A DNA stretch of 64,000 nt from NCBI GenBank assembly GCA_913055155.1, contig CAJXJR010000015.1:1-64000 (forward strand), given 5' to 3'. This document shows positions 17,393 through 29,046 of this stretch, one piece after another; position 1 is the stretch's first letter, and the number at the start of each line of letters is the position of its first letter. The position numbers and the translations under genes are program-made. This stretch comes from an uncultured Erythrobacter sp. Lineage in GTDB: Bacteria > Pseudomonadota > Alphaproteobacteria > Sphingomonadales > Sphingomonadaceae. A model generated the notes under the pieces. It had not been told where the DNA came from. It was given only the letters and a program-made list of their open reading frames with translations, and ran no database searches.

Positions 17393-18702
17393 TGCGCGCC
17401 CTCCAGCATGTGTGCCTCTCGTTCGAGGACGTGGGTGTTCATCTGCGGATTGCCCGCGCCGTATCCGCCGGTAGCGTGCAGCAGGTCTTCGGGGTCGGAT
17501 GCGTCGAACAGCAGTTCGCCCATCACCCAGGTCTCGGCGACATTGGTGTAGACCGACAGCGGATCGCCGGTCAGCACGATGAAATCGGCCAGCTTGCCCG
17601 GCTCCAGGCTGCCCACCCGGTCATCCAGCCCCAGCTGCACGGCACCGTTGACGGTGAGCGCGCGCAAGGCGCCGTCGCGGCTCATCCCGCCGCGCACGGC
17701 AAGGCCGGCGTGACGGAACATCAGGCGGCTGTCGAGGATGTTGTCGTCCGAATGCAGCGAGAGGAATACGCCCGCCTGCTCCAGCGCGGCGGCGGTTTCG
17801 ATATTGGCGTTGGCTGCTTCCAGCTTGCCGCCGGGGCTGTCCACCAGGATGGCGGAAACAGGGATGCCCTCGGCCGCGATTTCCTGCGCCACCTGGTAGC
17901 TTTCGATACCGTGCTGGATCAGCAGGTCGAAGCCGAATTCGCGGCGCAGGCGCAGCGCGGTCATGATGTCGTCGCTGCGGTGGGTGTGGAAGTGGACGAG
18001 GCGGCTGCCGTCCAGCACTTCGCACATGGCATCCATGCCGATATCGCGCGGGCTGCGTTCGCCTTCGCAGTATTCCTGCGCGGCCACGAAATGCTGCCGC
18101 ACCATCGCGGCGCTGCGCGCGCGGGTGGAGGGGAAGGCCGGGCTTTCGCGCAACGGATTGGTGCCGTTGGCCATCTTCATGCCGCCCATGATGTTTCCAT
18201 CCTCGTCCATCCAGGCATAGTCCTCGATGGAGTTCCCTTCGCTCAGGTGCATGTAGAAGGTCTGCCCGCTCATCAGCCAGCCGCTGCCGGGCATGATGTT
18301 GGCGGTGGTGACCCCGCCCGACCGCGCGCGGGCGATCGAACTGTCACGCACGTTGATGCTGTCCAGCGCGCGCACGTCGGGCTGGATCGCGGCGGAACTG
18401 TCCGCACCGGAGACCTGGCCGATGTGCGAGTGCGTATCGACGATGCCGGGCATGATGACCATGCCGCTGGCGTCGCGCACTTCGGCGCCGTCGGGAATAT
18501 CGACCGTGGCGCCCACCGCGACGATCTCGCCGTGGTGGATCACCATGGTGGCGTCCTCGATGGTGCCGGTGCCGCTGATGCCGCTCATGGTGTGCACGGT
18601 GGCGCCGGTAAAGGCGATTGGCGTCTCCTGCGCCATGACCGGTGCTGCCAGCAGCGCGCCCACAGCCGTGGCGGCGAGTGCCGCCCGCTTGATCGATTGC
18701 AT
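17389..18702 (-). CDS. exported amidohydrolase-family protein
   Basis: Secreted metal-dependent hydrolase, 437 aa, signal peptide ending in PVMAQE. Seen: the intact HxH metal motif in MPGIVDTHSHIGQ, a further His in HFHTHRSDD, QHGIESY and LHSDDN with the catalytic Asp, and the C-terminal GSLEPGKLADFIVLTGDP. This is the imidazolonepropionase/cyclic-imide-type layout. The ATG at 18702 has a good AAGGGAC ribosome site; the frame is open upstream but lacks homology. It overlaps its degraded paralogue by 4 bases and follows two other exported proteins on the same strand. Confidence 0.85.
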   Translation of the reverse strand: MQSIKRAALAATAVGALLAAPVMAQETPIAFTGATVHTMSGISGTGTIEDATMVIHHGEIVAVGATVDIPDGAEVRDASGMVIMPGIVDTHSHIGQVSGADSSAAIQPDVRALDSINVRDSSIARARSGGVTTANIMPGSGWLMSGQTFYMHLSEGNSIEDYAWMDEDGNIMGGMKMANGTNPLRESPAFPSTRARSAAMVRQHFVAAQEYCEGERSPRDIGMDAMCEVLDGSRLVHFHTHRSDDIMTALRLRREFGFDLLIQHGIESYQVAQEIAAEGIPVSAILVDSPGGKLEAANANIETAAALEQAGVFLSLHSDDNILDSRLMFRHAGLAVRGGMSRDGALRALTVNGAVQLGLDDRVGSLEPGKLADFIVLTGDPLSVYTNVAETWVMGELLFDASDPEDLLHATGGYGAGNPQMNTHVLEREAHMLEGAQ

Positions 18703-18758
18703 GGAAAGTCCCTTTCTCGTTTCAGCCGAGACTAGCGAGGCCGTTCCTGCGTGCAAGC

Positions 18759-19490
18759 CTATTCGGCGGCATATTCCTGTGCAAAGCTTGGATCGCATTC
18801 GTAGGGGTAGATGTGCTGCCCCTCGTGCCTTTCCCATTCGATCCAGCGCACGCCGTTGTTTTCCAGCATGACGGGGTCGGAAAACCACTGCGTCGCCACC
18901 AGCCGGCCATCCTCCGGATCGATGCGGTAGCGTTCGACCATGCGCAGGTTCTCGCTGTGGTCGAGACCGTTGTTGGTGATGGTGCTGGGCGCGATGTGGC
19001 TGGTCTCGATCACCAGCTCGTCACCCTCCCAGTGGCCGGTGGAAAAGCCCATCTTGGAAAGCGGGTAATCCTCGCCCGCCTCGCGGTCGTCCATGAACAC
19101 CAGGCGCACCTGGTCGAAGTATTCGTAACGGATCACGATGAGTTCGGGTGTCTGGTGGACCTCGAACGGGAACGGGCCTTGCAACGCGTAGACGATGCTG
19201 GGCGGCAGGCACACGCGGTCCAGCGTCATCTCGTCCTCCGGGTTCCACTCCTCGGCACGGGCGAGCGCTTCGTCGGTCGGCTCCAGCCCGCCGTATTCGC
19301 CGCGCGGAAACTCGGCGACGCCGGTATCCTCCACCAGCACGGTGCCTTCGGGCAGCCGGGCCAGCATGTCGGGCGCGGGGTCGCCAAGGTCGAACACCGG
19401 GCCCCAGAAGCCGGAGAGGTCGGGCGGTGTATCCTGCGCGGCAGCGGGCGTGGCAAGCAGCGCGAATGCGAGAGCGAGGCGCTTACCCAT
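18759..19490 (-). CDS. exported protein of unknown function
   Basis: Hypothetical secreted protein, 243 aa, with signal peptide MGKRLALAFALLATPAAAQD. The mature part is acidic and Trp/Tyr-rich, begins DLSGFWGPVFD, and contains LPPSIVYALQGPFPFEVHQTP and GHWEGDELVIET. This pattern is familiar from uncharacterised exported proteins that sit next to DUF6152 genes; no catalytic motif is evident. Its start overlaps the end of the DUF6152 gene by 8 bases, and an amidohydrolase follows after 56 bases. Confidence 0.65.
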   Translation of the reverse strand: MGKRLALAFALLATPAAAQDTPPDLSGFWGPVFDLGDPAPDMLARLPEGTVLVEDTGVAEFPRGEYGGLEPTDEALARAEEWNPEDEMTLDRVCLPPSIVYALQGPFPFEVHQTPELIVIRYEYFDQVRLVFMDDREAGEDYPLSKMGFSTGHWEGDELVIETSHIAPSTITNNGLDHSENLRMVERYRIDPEDGRLVATQWFSDPVMLENNGVRWIEWERHEGQHIYPYECDPSFAQEYAAE

Positions 19491-19866
19491 CGTTCTGTCC
19501 GAACGGGGCGGTGCCGATCAGGTTGCCCTGCTCGTCACGCACTTCGCGCAAGCGCATGTAGTTGCGCCCGTCGCGCGAACGCCAGCCCGATACGGTCACG
19601 TGCTGGCCGGGGCGCAGGCTGCCGCGCGTCCAGCCGCGCCGCCGCAGCACGACCGGCGCGTTGGTCTCTGCCCGCCATTCCTCGCCATCCACCTCGAACA
19701 CCAGCGTGCCGTGCGGGTTGGTGAAACGGAACGCGGTGACCGTGCCTTCCAGCGTAACCGGGGCATCGGGATCGAAATAGACTGCGAACGAATGGTGCGC
19801 AGTTGCAGGAATGGATGCGGGGATGGACGCCGCTAGTCCCAGCACCACAAGTGTCATCAAACGCAT
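19483..19866 (-). CDS. DUF6152-family exported protein
   Basis: Small secreted protein, 127 aa. Signal peptide ends around PATAHHS; the mature part begins with HHSFAVYFD and contains VTLEGTVTAFRFTNPH, the hallmark of DUF6152, with an OB-fold-like barrel. Function is unknown. The ATG at 19866 has an AGGAGAA ribosome site and gives a clean signal peptide, so the much longer open frame upstream is ignored. It is the first gene of a four-gene minus-strand run. Confidence 0.75.
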   Translation of the reverse strand: MRLMTLVVLGLAASIPASIPATAHHSFAVYFDPDAPVTLEGTVTAFRFTNPHGTLVFEVDGEEWRAETNAPVVLRRRGWTRGSLRPGQHVTVSGWRSRDGRNYMRLREVRDEQGNLIGTAPFGQNDG

Positions 19867-19941
19867 GGTTTCTCCTCTTCCAGCATCAATGTGCCGCGAA
19901 AAGCGGATGCGGTCCACTGCTCTGATCGCTATGGCGCACCC

Positions 19942-20358
19942 ATGCAGCAGGCCCAGACCCGATTCACCATCTCCACGCGCGGACAGGCGCTGTACGAATT
20001 CACCGACGAGGTGGCCGACTGGCTGGCCGGCACCGGGAGCGACACCGGCCTTGTCACCCTGCTGTGCCGCCACACCTCGGCCAGCCTGCTGATCAACGAG
20101 AACGCCGCGCCTGCCGTACAGCGCGACCTGCTTCGTTGGATGGCGCAGGCAGCGCCCGAAGGCGACATGTACGAACATGATAGCGAGGGGCCCGACGACA
20201 TGCCCGCGCATATCCGCACCATGCTGACGGGCGCCTCGCTCAGCGTGCCGGTGGCAGGCGGGCGCATGCTGCTGGGCACCTGGCAGGGCCTGTACCTGGC
20301 CGAACACCGGCGCGCGCCGCACCGCCGCGAGATCGTGGCCCATTTTATCGGAGAATAG
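19942..20358 (+). CDS. YjbQ/UPF0047 family protein
   Basis: Single-domain protein of 138 aa. Seen: TRGQALYEFTDEV, CRHTSASLLINENA and the C-terminal LGTWQGLYLAEHRRAPHRRE with the conserved His/Glu/Arg cluster of the UPF0047 fold. Some members complement thiamine-phosphate synthase mutants, so a minor phosphotransfer activity is possible, but the physiological role is unknown. The start MQQAQTRF at 19942 is preferred over an in-frame ATG 51 bases upstream. A transglutaminase-like gene follows after 37 bases. Confidence 0.88.
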   Translation: MQQAQTRFTISTRGQALYEFTDEVADWLAGTGSDTGLVTLLCRHTSASLLINENAAPAVQRDLLRWMAQAAPEGDMYEHDSEGPDDMPAHIRTMLTGASLSVPVAGGRMLLGTWQGLYLAEHRRAPHRREIVAHFIGE

Positions 20359-20395
20359 CGAAACCGCAGGCCTGCCTCGCGCGTTCGCAGCACAT

Positions 20396-21214
20396 ATGCC
20401 CATCGACATCACCGCCCGTTTCTCATTCCACCTGGACGAGCCGACCGACCTGCTGCTGCAGTTCGAAGTCGCGGCCATCCCAGAGCAGCAGATCCTCTCC
20501 AGCGAGACCAAGCTCTCCCGCGCCATGCACACCGCCCGCGTGCCTGCGCACAACGGGATCGGCGAGCGCATCTGGGTGCGGGCGGAGGGCGGTTACTGCG
20601 TTACCTACGCCGCGCAGGTGGAGGTAGAGCGCCTGGTGCCCGACATCAGCGCGCTGGCCGCGGTCAAGCCGCATGCCCTGCCGGGCGAAGCGGTCGAGTA
20701 CCTTTTCGATTCGCGCTATTGCCAGGCAGACCGCATGCACGGCTTCGTGATCGACCGCTTCGGCGAGCTGGAAGGCGGGGCCAAGGTGCTGGCCATGCGC
20801 GACTGGATCGCGGAGAATTTCCGGTACGAGCCCGGCGCTTCCAACGCGCACACCACGGCGGCAGACACCTTCGTCGCGCGCCGGGGCATCTGCCGCGACT
20901 ATGCCCACGTGATGATCACCCTTGCCCGCGCGGCGGCCATCCCGGCGCGGTATGTCAGCTGCTATGCGCCCGGCGTGAACCCGCCCGATTTCCATGCCGT
21001 GGCAGAGGTGTTCCTGGCCGATCCGGCAACGCCGGGCGGCGGGGCCTGGTATATCGTCGATGCCACGCGCATGGCCGATGCCAGCCACACCGCCAAGATC
21101 GGCATCGGCCGCGATGCGGCAGACGTATCCTTCCTCACCACCTTCGGCCTGTCGCGCTTCGACGGCTGCGAGGTCTCGGTGAGGGAAAGCGAAGTCCCTG
21201 AAAACGTCTCTTGA
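20396..21214 (+). CDS. transglutaminase-like cysteine protease-fold protein
   Basis: Cytoplasmic transglutaminase-like protein, 272 aa, with no signal peptide. Seen: an N-terminal beta domain, then the catalytic triad C166 (RRGICRDYAH), H200 (PPDFHAVAEVFL) and D222 (YIVDATRMA). All three residues are intact, so it should be an active thiol enzyme, perhaps a peptidase or amidase; the substrate is unknown. Downstream lies a 131-base gap before zwf. Confidence 0.85.
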   Translation: MPIDITARFSFHLDEPTDLLLQFEVAAIPEQQILSSETKLSRAMHTARVPAHNGIGERIWVRAEGGYCVTYAAQVEVERLVPDISALAAVKPHALPGEAVEYLFDSRYCQADRMHGFVIDRFGELEGGAKVLAMRDWIAENFRYEPGASNAHTTAADTFVARRGICRDYAHVMITLARAAAIPARYVSCYAPGVNPPDFHAVAEVFLADPATPGGGAWYIVDATRMADASHTAKIGIGRDAADVSFLTTFGLSRFDGCEVSVRESEVPENVS

Positions 21215-21345
21215 GAACGTTCACATTCTCGCCTAGGAGAGACCTAAATCAGGGAGAGACATGCGGCCGAGGTTTATGTTGCGCCGCAGCATGAAGGGGG
21301 GTTAGACTTGCACCCGACATTTGCGATGACGAACCGGGAGGCCGC

Positions 21346-22768
21346 GTGAGCACAAAGGCACAAACGCTGATCCTGTTCGGCGCGACGGGAGACCTCTCGC
21401 GCCGGATGCTGCTCCCTTCGCTCTGCGCGCTCGATGCCGACGAACTGCTGCCCGCCGACCTGGAAATCATCGGCACCGCCCGGTCGGAGATGAGCTCTTC
21501 GGAATTCCGCAATTTCGCGCGCGAGGCGCTGGAGACCTTCCTGCCTGCGCACCGGCGTGGCGGCATGGCCGATTTCCTCAACCGGCTGCATTACAGCCAG
21601 CTGGATGTCACCACCCCCGAAGGCTATGCCGAACTGGCCGCCAAGGTCGGCGAAGACCGCGAAGTGGCGATCTTCCTGTCCACCGCGCCCAGCCTGTTCA
21701 AGCCGACGATCGAAGGGCTGGCAGCCAACGGCCTGGCCGATGGCAACGCCCGAATCTGCCTGGAAAAGCCGCTGGGCACGGACCTGGAAAGCTCCTGCGC
21801 CATCAACGATGCCGTGGCCGGGGCCTTCCCCGAATGCCGCATTTTCCGCATCGACCATTACCTGGGCAAGGAGACGGTGCAGAACCTGATCGCCCTCAGG
21901 TTCGGCAACATCCTGTTCGAACCGCTGTGGAACGCCCAGCATATCGACCACGTGCAGATCACGGTTGCCGAGACCGTGGGCCTCGAAAGCCGCGTCGATT
22001 TCTATGACGGTGCGGGCGCGCTGCGCGACATGGTGCAGAACCACATGCTGCAGCTGCTGGCCCTGGTGGCAATGGAGCCACCGGGCAGTTTCGATGCCAG
22101 TTCCGTCCGCGACGAAAAGGTAAAGGTACTGCGCGCGCTGCGTCCGCTGACCGATGCCGAAAGCGTTACCGGCCAGTATCGCGGCGGCGCCAGCGGCGGG
22201 CAGATCGTACCCGGCTACGACGAGGAACTGGGCCGCGAAAGCAATACCGAGACCTTCGTCGCGCTGAAGGCGCATATCGACAACTGGCGCTGGCACGGCG
22301 TGCCGTTCTACATGCGCACGGGCAAGCGCCTGGCCGAGCGGGTGACCGAGATCATCGTCCACTTCCGCTGCGTGCCGCACTCGATCTTTCCCGATGCGCG
22401 GCTGAAGCCCAACAAGCTGGTGATCGGCATCCAGCCAGAAGAGAACATCACCCTGTCGCTGATGGCCAAAGTGCCCGGTATCGAGCACGAAGGCATGACC
22501 TTACGCGAAGTGCCGCTGAATATCGCCATGCCCGATGCCTTCACCGGCAAGCACAAGCGCATCGCCTACGAACGCCTGCTGCTGGATCTCATCAACGGCG
22601 ACCAGACGCTGTTCGTGCGCCGCGACGAGGTGGAAGCGCAGTGGGCCTGGATCGACGCCATCCGCGCCGGGTGGGAGGCCGAGGGCAAGGAACCCAAGAC
22701 CTATGCCGCCGGCAGCTGGGGCCCCAGCGCCTCGATCGCGCTGGCCGAACGCGACGGAGTAAGCTGGC

Positions 22769-22776
<8 letters not shown>
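21346..22776 (+). CDS. zwf: glucose-6-phosphate dehydrogenase
   Basis: Oxidises glucose 6-phosphate to 6-phosphogluconolactone, the entry step of the Entner-Doudoroff route. 476 aa with a GTG start at 21346 behind CGGGAGG. Seen: the coenzyme fingerprint [10 protein letters not shown] at 11-20, the substrate/catalytic motif RIDHYLGKE at about 168-176, and FYMRTGKRL further on. It overlaps edd by 8 bases. The gene for the next enzyme, 6-phosphogluconolactonase, is absent from this operon. Confidence 0.96.
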
Positions 22777-24582
<1,806 letters not shown>

Positions 24583-24583
<1 letters not shown>

Positions 24584-25557
24584 TGGAGCTGGTGACGGTA
24601 GATATCGGCGGCACCCACGCCCGCTTCGCCATCGCCACCAGCAAGGCCGACGGGTCCATCACGATGGACGAGCCCGTCACCCTGCACACAGAGGACCACG
24701 CCAGCTTCCAGACCGCGTGGGAGGATTACCGCGCGCAAAAGGGCGGCAGCCTGCCCGACAAGGTGGCCATTGCCATCGCCGGGCCGGTGGGCGGCGAGGT
24801 AATCCGCTTCACCAACAACCCGTGGATCATCCGCCCGGCACTGATCCCGGCCAAGCTGGGCTGCGCGGACTATGTGCTGGTCAACGATTTCGAGGCGGTC
24901 GCCCATGCCGTGGCGCGCGCGGGGGAGGACGAGTTCCTGCACCTCACCGGCCCTGAAAGCCCGCTGAAACCCACTGGTCGCCTCTCCGTCATGGGGCCGG
25001 GCACGGGCCTTGGCGTGGCGCACCTCTACCGCGAACCGGACGGCACCTACCGCGTTTCCGCCACCGAAGGCGGCCACATCGACTTCGCCCCGCTCGACCC
25101 GATCGAGGACGCCATCCTCGCCCGCCTGAGGAAGCGCCACACCCGCGTTTCGGTGGAACGCGTCGTTTCCGGGCCTGCCATCGTCGATATCTACGCCACG
25201 CTCGCCGCGCTGGAAGGCCGCGCGGTGAAGGAACAGGATGACGTGGCGATCTGGACGGCGGGCATGGAGGGCACGGACAGCCTCGCCGCAGCCGCCATCG
25301 ACCGCTTCTGCCTGTCGCTGGGCGCGGTGGCGGGCGATCTCGCGCTGGCGCAGGGCGGCTTTGCGGGTGTGGTGATCGCCGGCGGCCTTGGCTATCGCCT
25401 GCGCGACCACTTGCCGCGATCGGGCTTTGCCGAACGGTTCCGCGCCAAGGGCCGGTTCGAAAACCTGATGGCGGGCATCCCGGTCAAGCTCATCACCCAT
25501 CCGCAACCCGGCCTGTTCGGCGCGGCAGCGGCCTTCATCCAGCAGTACGGAGACTGA
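24583..25557 (+). CDS. glk: glucokinase
   Basis: ATP-dependent glucose phosphorylation, 324 aa, feeding the operon's pathway. Seen: phosphate site [10 protein letters not shown] at the N-terminus, the second phosphate-binding motif [13 protein letters not shown], the glucose-site EGGHIDFAP, and a C-terminal adenosine motif [10 protein letters not shown]. These identify the proteobacterial Glk (not ROK) family. The ATG shares its A with the stop of edd. Confidence 0.95.
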
Positions 25558-25562
25558 CACCC

Positions 25563-26183
25563 ATGAGCGCGCCCGACAACATCGAGGAAATCATGCTCAC
25601 TGCCCCGGTCATCCCGGTGCTGGTGGTGGACGATCCTGCCGATGCCCGCCCCATAGCCGAAGCGCTGGTGGCGGGCGGCCTGAAAGTGCTGGAAGTCACC
25701 TTGCGCACAGAGGCCGCGATCGAGGTGATCAAGCGGATGAACCTGGTGCCCGGCGCCATCGTCGGCGCGGGCACGGTCACCAACCGCAAGGAGCTGGATG
25801 CCGCGCTGGCAGCAGGTGCGGAATTCATCGTCTCCCCCGGCCTGACGGAGCCGCTGGGGCAAGCCGCGATCAAGTCCGGCGTGCCTTACCTGCCCGGCAT
25901 TGCCACCGCCAGCGAGCTGATGATGGGTCTCGACATGGGGCTTTCGCACTTCAAGTTCTTCCCCGCCATGGCCAATGGCGGCATCCCTGCGCTCAAAGCG
26001 CTGATCGCCCCGTTTGGCCAGTGCAAGTTCTGCCCCACCGGCGGCATTACCGCGGAAACCGCGCCCGACTGGCTGGCGCTCGACCCGGTGCTGTGCGTGG
26101 GCGGCAGCTGGGTCGCCCCCAAGGGTGCCAGTCGCGACGAAATCGCGCAGCTGGCCAGCGAAGCCGCGGCGATGGGCCAATGA
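25563..26183 (+). CDS. eda: KDPG/KHG aldolase
   Basis: Class I aldolase that cleaves 2-keto-3-deoxy-6-phosphogluconate to pyruvate and glyceraldehyde 3-phosphate, 206 aa. Seen: the catalytic Glu in [11 protein letters not shown], the GAGTVTN loop, and the Schiff-base lysine in SHFKFFPA. It follows glk by 5 bases and overlaps the next gene by 4 (ATGA). Confidence 0.96.
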   Translation: MSAPDNIEEIMLTAPVIPVLVVDDPADARPIAEALVAGGLKVLEVTLRTEAAIEVIKRMNLVPGAIVGAGTVTNRKELDAALAAGAEFIVSPGLTEPLGQAAIKSGVPYLPGIATASELMMGLDMGLSHFKFFPAMANGGIPALKALIAPFGQCKFCPTGGITAETAPDWLALDPVLCVGGSWVAPKGASRDEIAQLASEAAAMGQ

Positions 26184-28954
26184 GCGGCATCGAAGAGCTC
26201 TCGCAACGCCTGCAGGACCTGCACCAGCGCACGGTCGAAACCCCGCTATTCAATCCCGTCTTCCAGCTGGCGCACGACCTCTCGCGCGAGCTGGAAAGCG
26301 GGCAGATCACGCTCGACGATTTCGAAGCGCTGATCGCCGAGTGCGAAGTAGCCGCGCTGGGCGAACGCGCGCACCGGCTGGAAAACATGGTCTCTCCCAT
26401 CGGTACCGAGGCCAACGAAGCCGCGCTGGAAGATACGCTGGAGACCAAGGACTTCTCCGCTTTCCGGGCGCAGTGGGAACGCCCGCAGCTGCACGCCGTG
26501 TTCACCGCGCACCCCACCTTTTTGCTGACGCCGGACCAGTCCGATGCAGTCGCCGCTGCCGCCAGCGGTGGCCCCGCGATTACCGAGGATTGCGTGGGCG
26601 GCGAGCGCCCGCAAGTCACCCTGCCCTATGAACACCAGCGTGCCATGCGCGCCATCGGCCACGCGCAGGGCGCGCGCGATGCGATTGTCGCGCAACTGCT
26701 CGCCCACGCGCAAAAACACTGGCCGGACGAGTGGCACGAGCTTGTCCCCCTGCCCTTCCGCTTTGCCAGCTGGGTGGGCTACGACATGGACGGGCGCACC
26801 GACATCACCTGGTCCAATTCCATCGGCTTCCGCCTTTCGGAAAAGGCCGAGCGGCTGGCCCGCTACGTCGCCGCGCTGGAGGAAATCGACGCCGATCACG
26901 CGCTGCTGGCCGAACTGCGTCCCGCCGCCGATTACGCAGCTGAACGCGCGCAGGATTTCGCCGCCGACCTGTCTGACCCCGCCGCTCTGTCCGTTGCCGC
27001 CAATCGGCTGACCGCCAGCGACCCGCGCAAGCTGCTGAGCCTGAAACGCTATATCGACGCGCTGGAAGCCGAGGCGAGGAGCAGCGACGACGGCAAGCGC
27101 GCCGTCGCGCTGAAGACGCTGGCCGCCGCCATGCGCGCCGATGGCCTGGGCATGGGCTGGATCCACTTCCGCGTGAACGCCAAGCAGCTGCACAACGCCA
27201 TCCGCCGCCGGATCGACCCGGAGGGTAACCTCGACCTTGCCAGCAAGGGCGCGGTGGTACACATCAACCGCGCGATCGAGGCGATCGAACCGCGCCGCAG
27301 CAACTTCGGCGCGCTGGCTATCGAAGCCAGCACCGCCATTCGCCAGTTCCTGGCCATGGCGCAGATCCTTGCGCACATCGACGAAGACGCGCCGATCCGC
27401 ATGCTGATTGCCGAGTGCGAAGAGCCCGCCACCGTGCTCGCCGCGCTCTATTTCGCCAAGCTGTTCGGGATCGAGGACAAGGTCGACGTGTCGCCGCTGT
27501 TCGAGACCGAAAGCGCGCTGGAACACGGCGGCCGCTTCCTCGACGAGCTGCTGGCCGAACCGATCTACCAGGACTACGCGAAGAAGCGCGGGCGGGTAGC
27601 GATCCAGACCGGCTTCTCCGACGCCGGGCGGTTCGTCGGCCAGATCCCCGCCAGCCTGGCGATCGAGCGCCTGCAGGGCCGTCTCGCCGCCGCCATAGAC
27701 GCCAACGGGCTGAACGATGTTGCCGCGCTGATCTTCAACACCCACGGCGAGTCCATGGGCCGCGGCGCGCACCCTTCGAAAATGGCCGACCGGCTGGACT
27801 GGGCGCTCTCGCCCTGGGCGAAGCGCCGCTTTGCCCGCGCCGGGATCAAGCTGGAGCCCGAAGTCAGCTTCCAGGGCGGCGATGGCTACCTGTGGTTTTC
27901 CACTCCGGAACTGGCGCGCGCCATGCTGACGCGCATCGCGGTGCTGCGTCCGGCAGAAACCAGTGTCGATGTGCCCAAGGACATGTTCTACGTGCGCACC
28001 GACCTCTCCCTCGACTTCTACCGCGCGGTAAAGGACCACCAGCGCGAACACCTGGAAAGCGGCACCTACAACCGCGCGATCACTGCCTTCGGCCTGGGCC
28101 TGCTCAATTCCACTGGCAGCCGCGTTTCGCGTCGCCAAAGCGACCTTTCCGCCGACCGCGACATGAGCCTGCGCCAGATCCGCGCCATCCCGCACAACGC
28201 CGTGCTGCAGCAGCTGGGCTATCCGGTGAACGTGATCGCCGGGATCGGCGAGGCAGCGGAGGGCAATTACGAGGAGATCGGCGCGCTGCTGGAAGCCAGC
28301 CCGCGTGGCCGCGAACTGGTGCGGCTGGTGCGCGCCGCCAATGCGCTGGCCAGCGTGAAAACCGTGGCCGCCTATGGCGAGCTGTTCAATTCCGCCTACT
28401 GGGCCAGCCGCCCCTATCGCGGCACCGAACGACACCTGACCTCGGCTTGCGAGGCCCTGAGCGAATACCTGGTGAAGGACGACCGCGTCGGCGTGTTCCG
28501 CCGCCTTGCCAGCCGGCTGCGGGTGGACGCGATGAAGCTGCACCGCCTGCTGGCCTTCGTGCCCGACGACATGCCGACCGAGAACCGCGAGGACAAGCGG
28601 CGCATGATCGGCGTGCTGCAGGCGCTGCGCCTGGCGCTGTTCCAGGCGATGTTCATTCGCGCCGTCAGCGTGCCGCTGTTCAGCCGCGCCAACGATGTTT
28701 CGCGCGACGACGTGCTGGAAATGGTCTTCACCCTGCGCATTGAGGAGGCGTTGGCGCAGCTGCGCCGCACCTTCCCCACGCACTTTCCCGGCATCGCCCA
28801 GTTCGACCTGGCCGAGCCGACCGACTGGCCCGATCGCGGTGACGAGGGCTACGAAGCCATCCACCGCGACTATATCGACCCGATAGAGCGCGCCTATGGC
28901 CTCAGCTTGCGGATCACGACGGCCATTGCCAACATATTCGGGGCACATGGTTAA
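26180..28954 (+). CDS. ppc: divergent phosphoenolpyruvate carboxylase homologue
   Basis: PEPC-superfamily protein of 924 aa, about the usual length, at the end of the sugar operon. Conserved: FTAHPT with H111 (E. coli H138), IHFRVNA (R396 region), PLFETESAL and FSD (Mg ligands E506/D543), TGSRVSRRQ and LRAIP. Changed: SDSAKDAG reads SDAGRFVG (K546 to R484), HGRGGSIGRGG reads HGESMGRGA (R581 lost, two residues shorter), GGDRDGNP reads GYDMDGRT, and the C-terminal xNTG is missing. Anaplerotic carboxylation is the family function; with these changes it is uncertain. The start overlaps eda (ATGA). Confidence 0.75.
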   Translation: MSGIEELSQRLQDLHQRTVETPLFNPVFQLAHDLSRELESGQITLDDFEALIAECEVAALGERAHRLENMVSPIGTEANEAALEDTLETKDFSAFRAQWERPQLHAVFTAHPTFLLTPDQSDAVAAAASGGPAITEDCVGGERPQVTLPYEHQRAMRAIGHAQGARDAIVAQLLAHAQKHWPDEWHELVPLPFRFASWVGYDMDGRTDITWSNSIGFRLSEKAERLARYVAALEEIDADHALLAELRPAADYAAERAQDFAADLSDPAALSVAANRLTASDPRKLLSLKRYIDALEAEARSSDDGKRAVALKTLAAAMRADGLGMGWIHFRVNAKQLHNAIRRRIDPEGNLDLASKGAVVHINRAIEAIEPRRSNFGALAIEASTAIRQFLAMAQILAHIDEDAPIRMLIAECEEPATVLAALYFAKLFGIEDKVDVSPLFETESALEHGGRFLDELLAEPIYQDYAKKRGRVAIQTGFSDAGRFVGQIPASLAIERLQGRLAAAIDANGLNDVAALIFNTHGESMGRGAHPSKMADRLDWALSPWAKRRFARAGIKLEPEVSFQGGDGYLWFSTPELARAMLTRIAVLRPAETSVDVPKDMFYVRTDLSLDFYRAVKDHQREHLESGTYNRAITAFGLGLLNSTGSRVSRRQSDLSADRDMSLRQIRAIPHNAVLQQLGYPVNVIAGIGEAAEGNYEEIGALLEASPRGRELVRLVRAANALASVKTVAAYGELFNSAYWASRPYRGTERHLTSACEALSEYLVKDDRVGVFRRLASRLRVDAMKLHRLLAFVPDDMPTENREDKRRMIGVLQALRLALFQAMFIRAVSVPLFSRANDVSRDDVLEMVFTLRIEEALAQLRRTFPTHFPGIAQFDLAEPTDWPDRGDEGYEAIHRDYIDPIERAYGLSLRITTAIANIFGAHG

Positions 28955-29046
28955 ACGCGCCTAAACTGCTGAGTTCCGCCGTTTCAAACAGGGACGCAAG
29001 GCTACGCCCGCTGGCTTTCGCGCGCGAAATGGCGCATGTTCGCTGC

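Noticed and set aside
21213-21260. GAGAA/TTCTC inverted repeat and two GGAGAGAC copies before zwf as an operator
   Set aside because: The arms are only five bases, and the GGAGAGAC copies resemble ribosome-site sequence; too weak to call.
26246-28948. 900-codon minus-strand open frame opposite the PEPC-like gene
   Set aside because: It is a shadow of a GC-rich coding sequence; it shows no domains and the plus-strand frame is clearly conserved.
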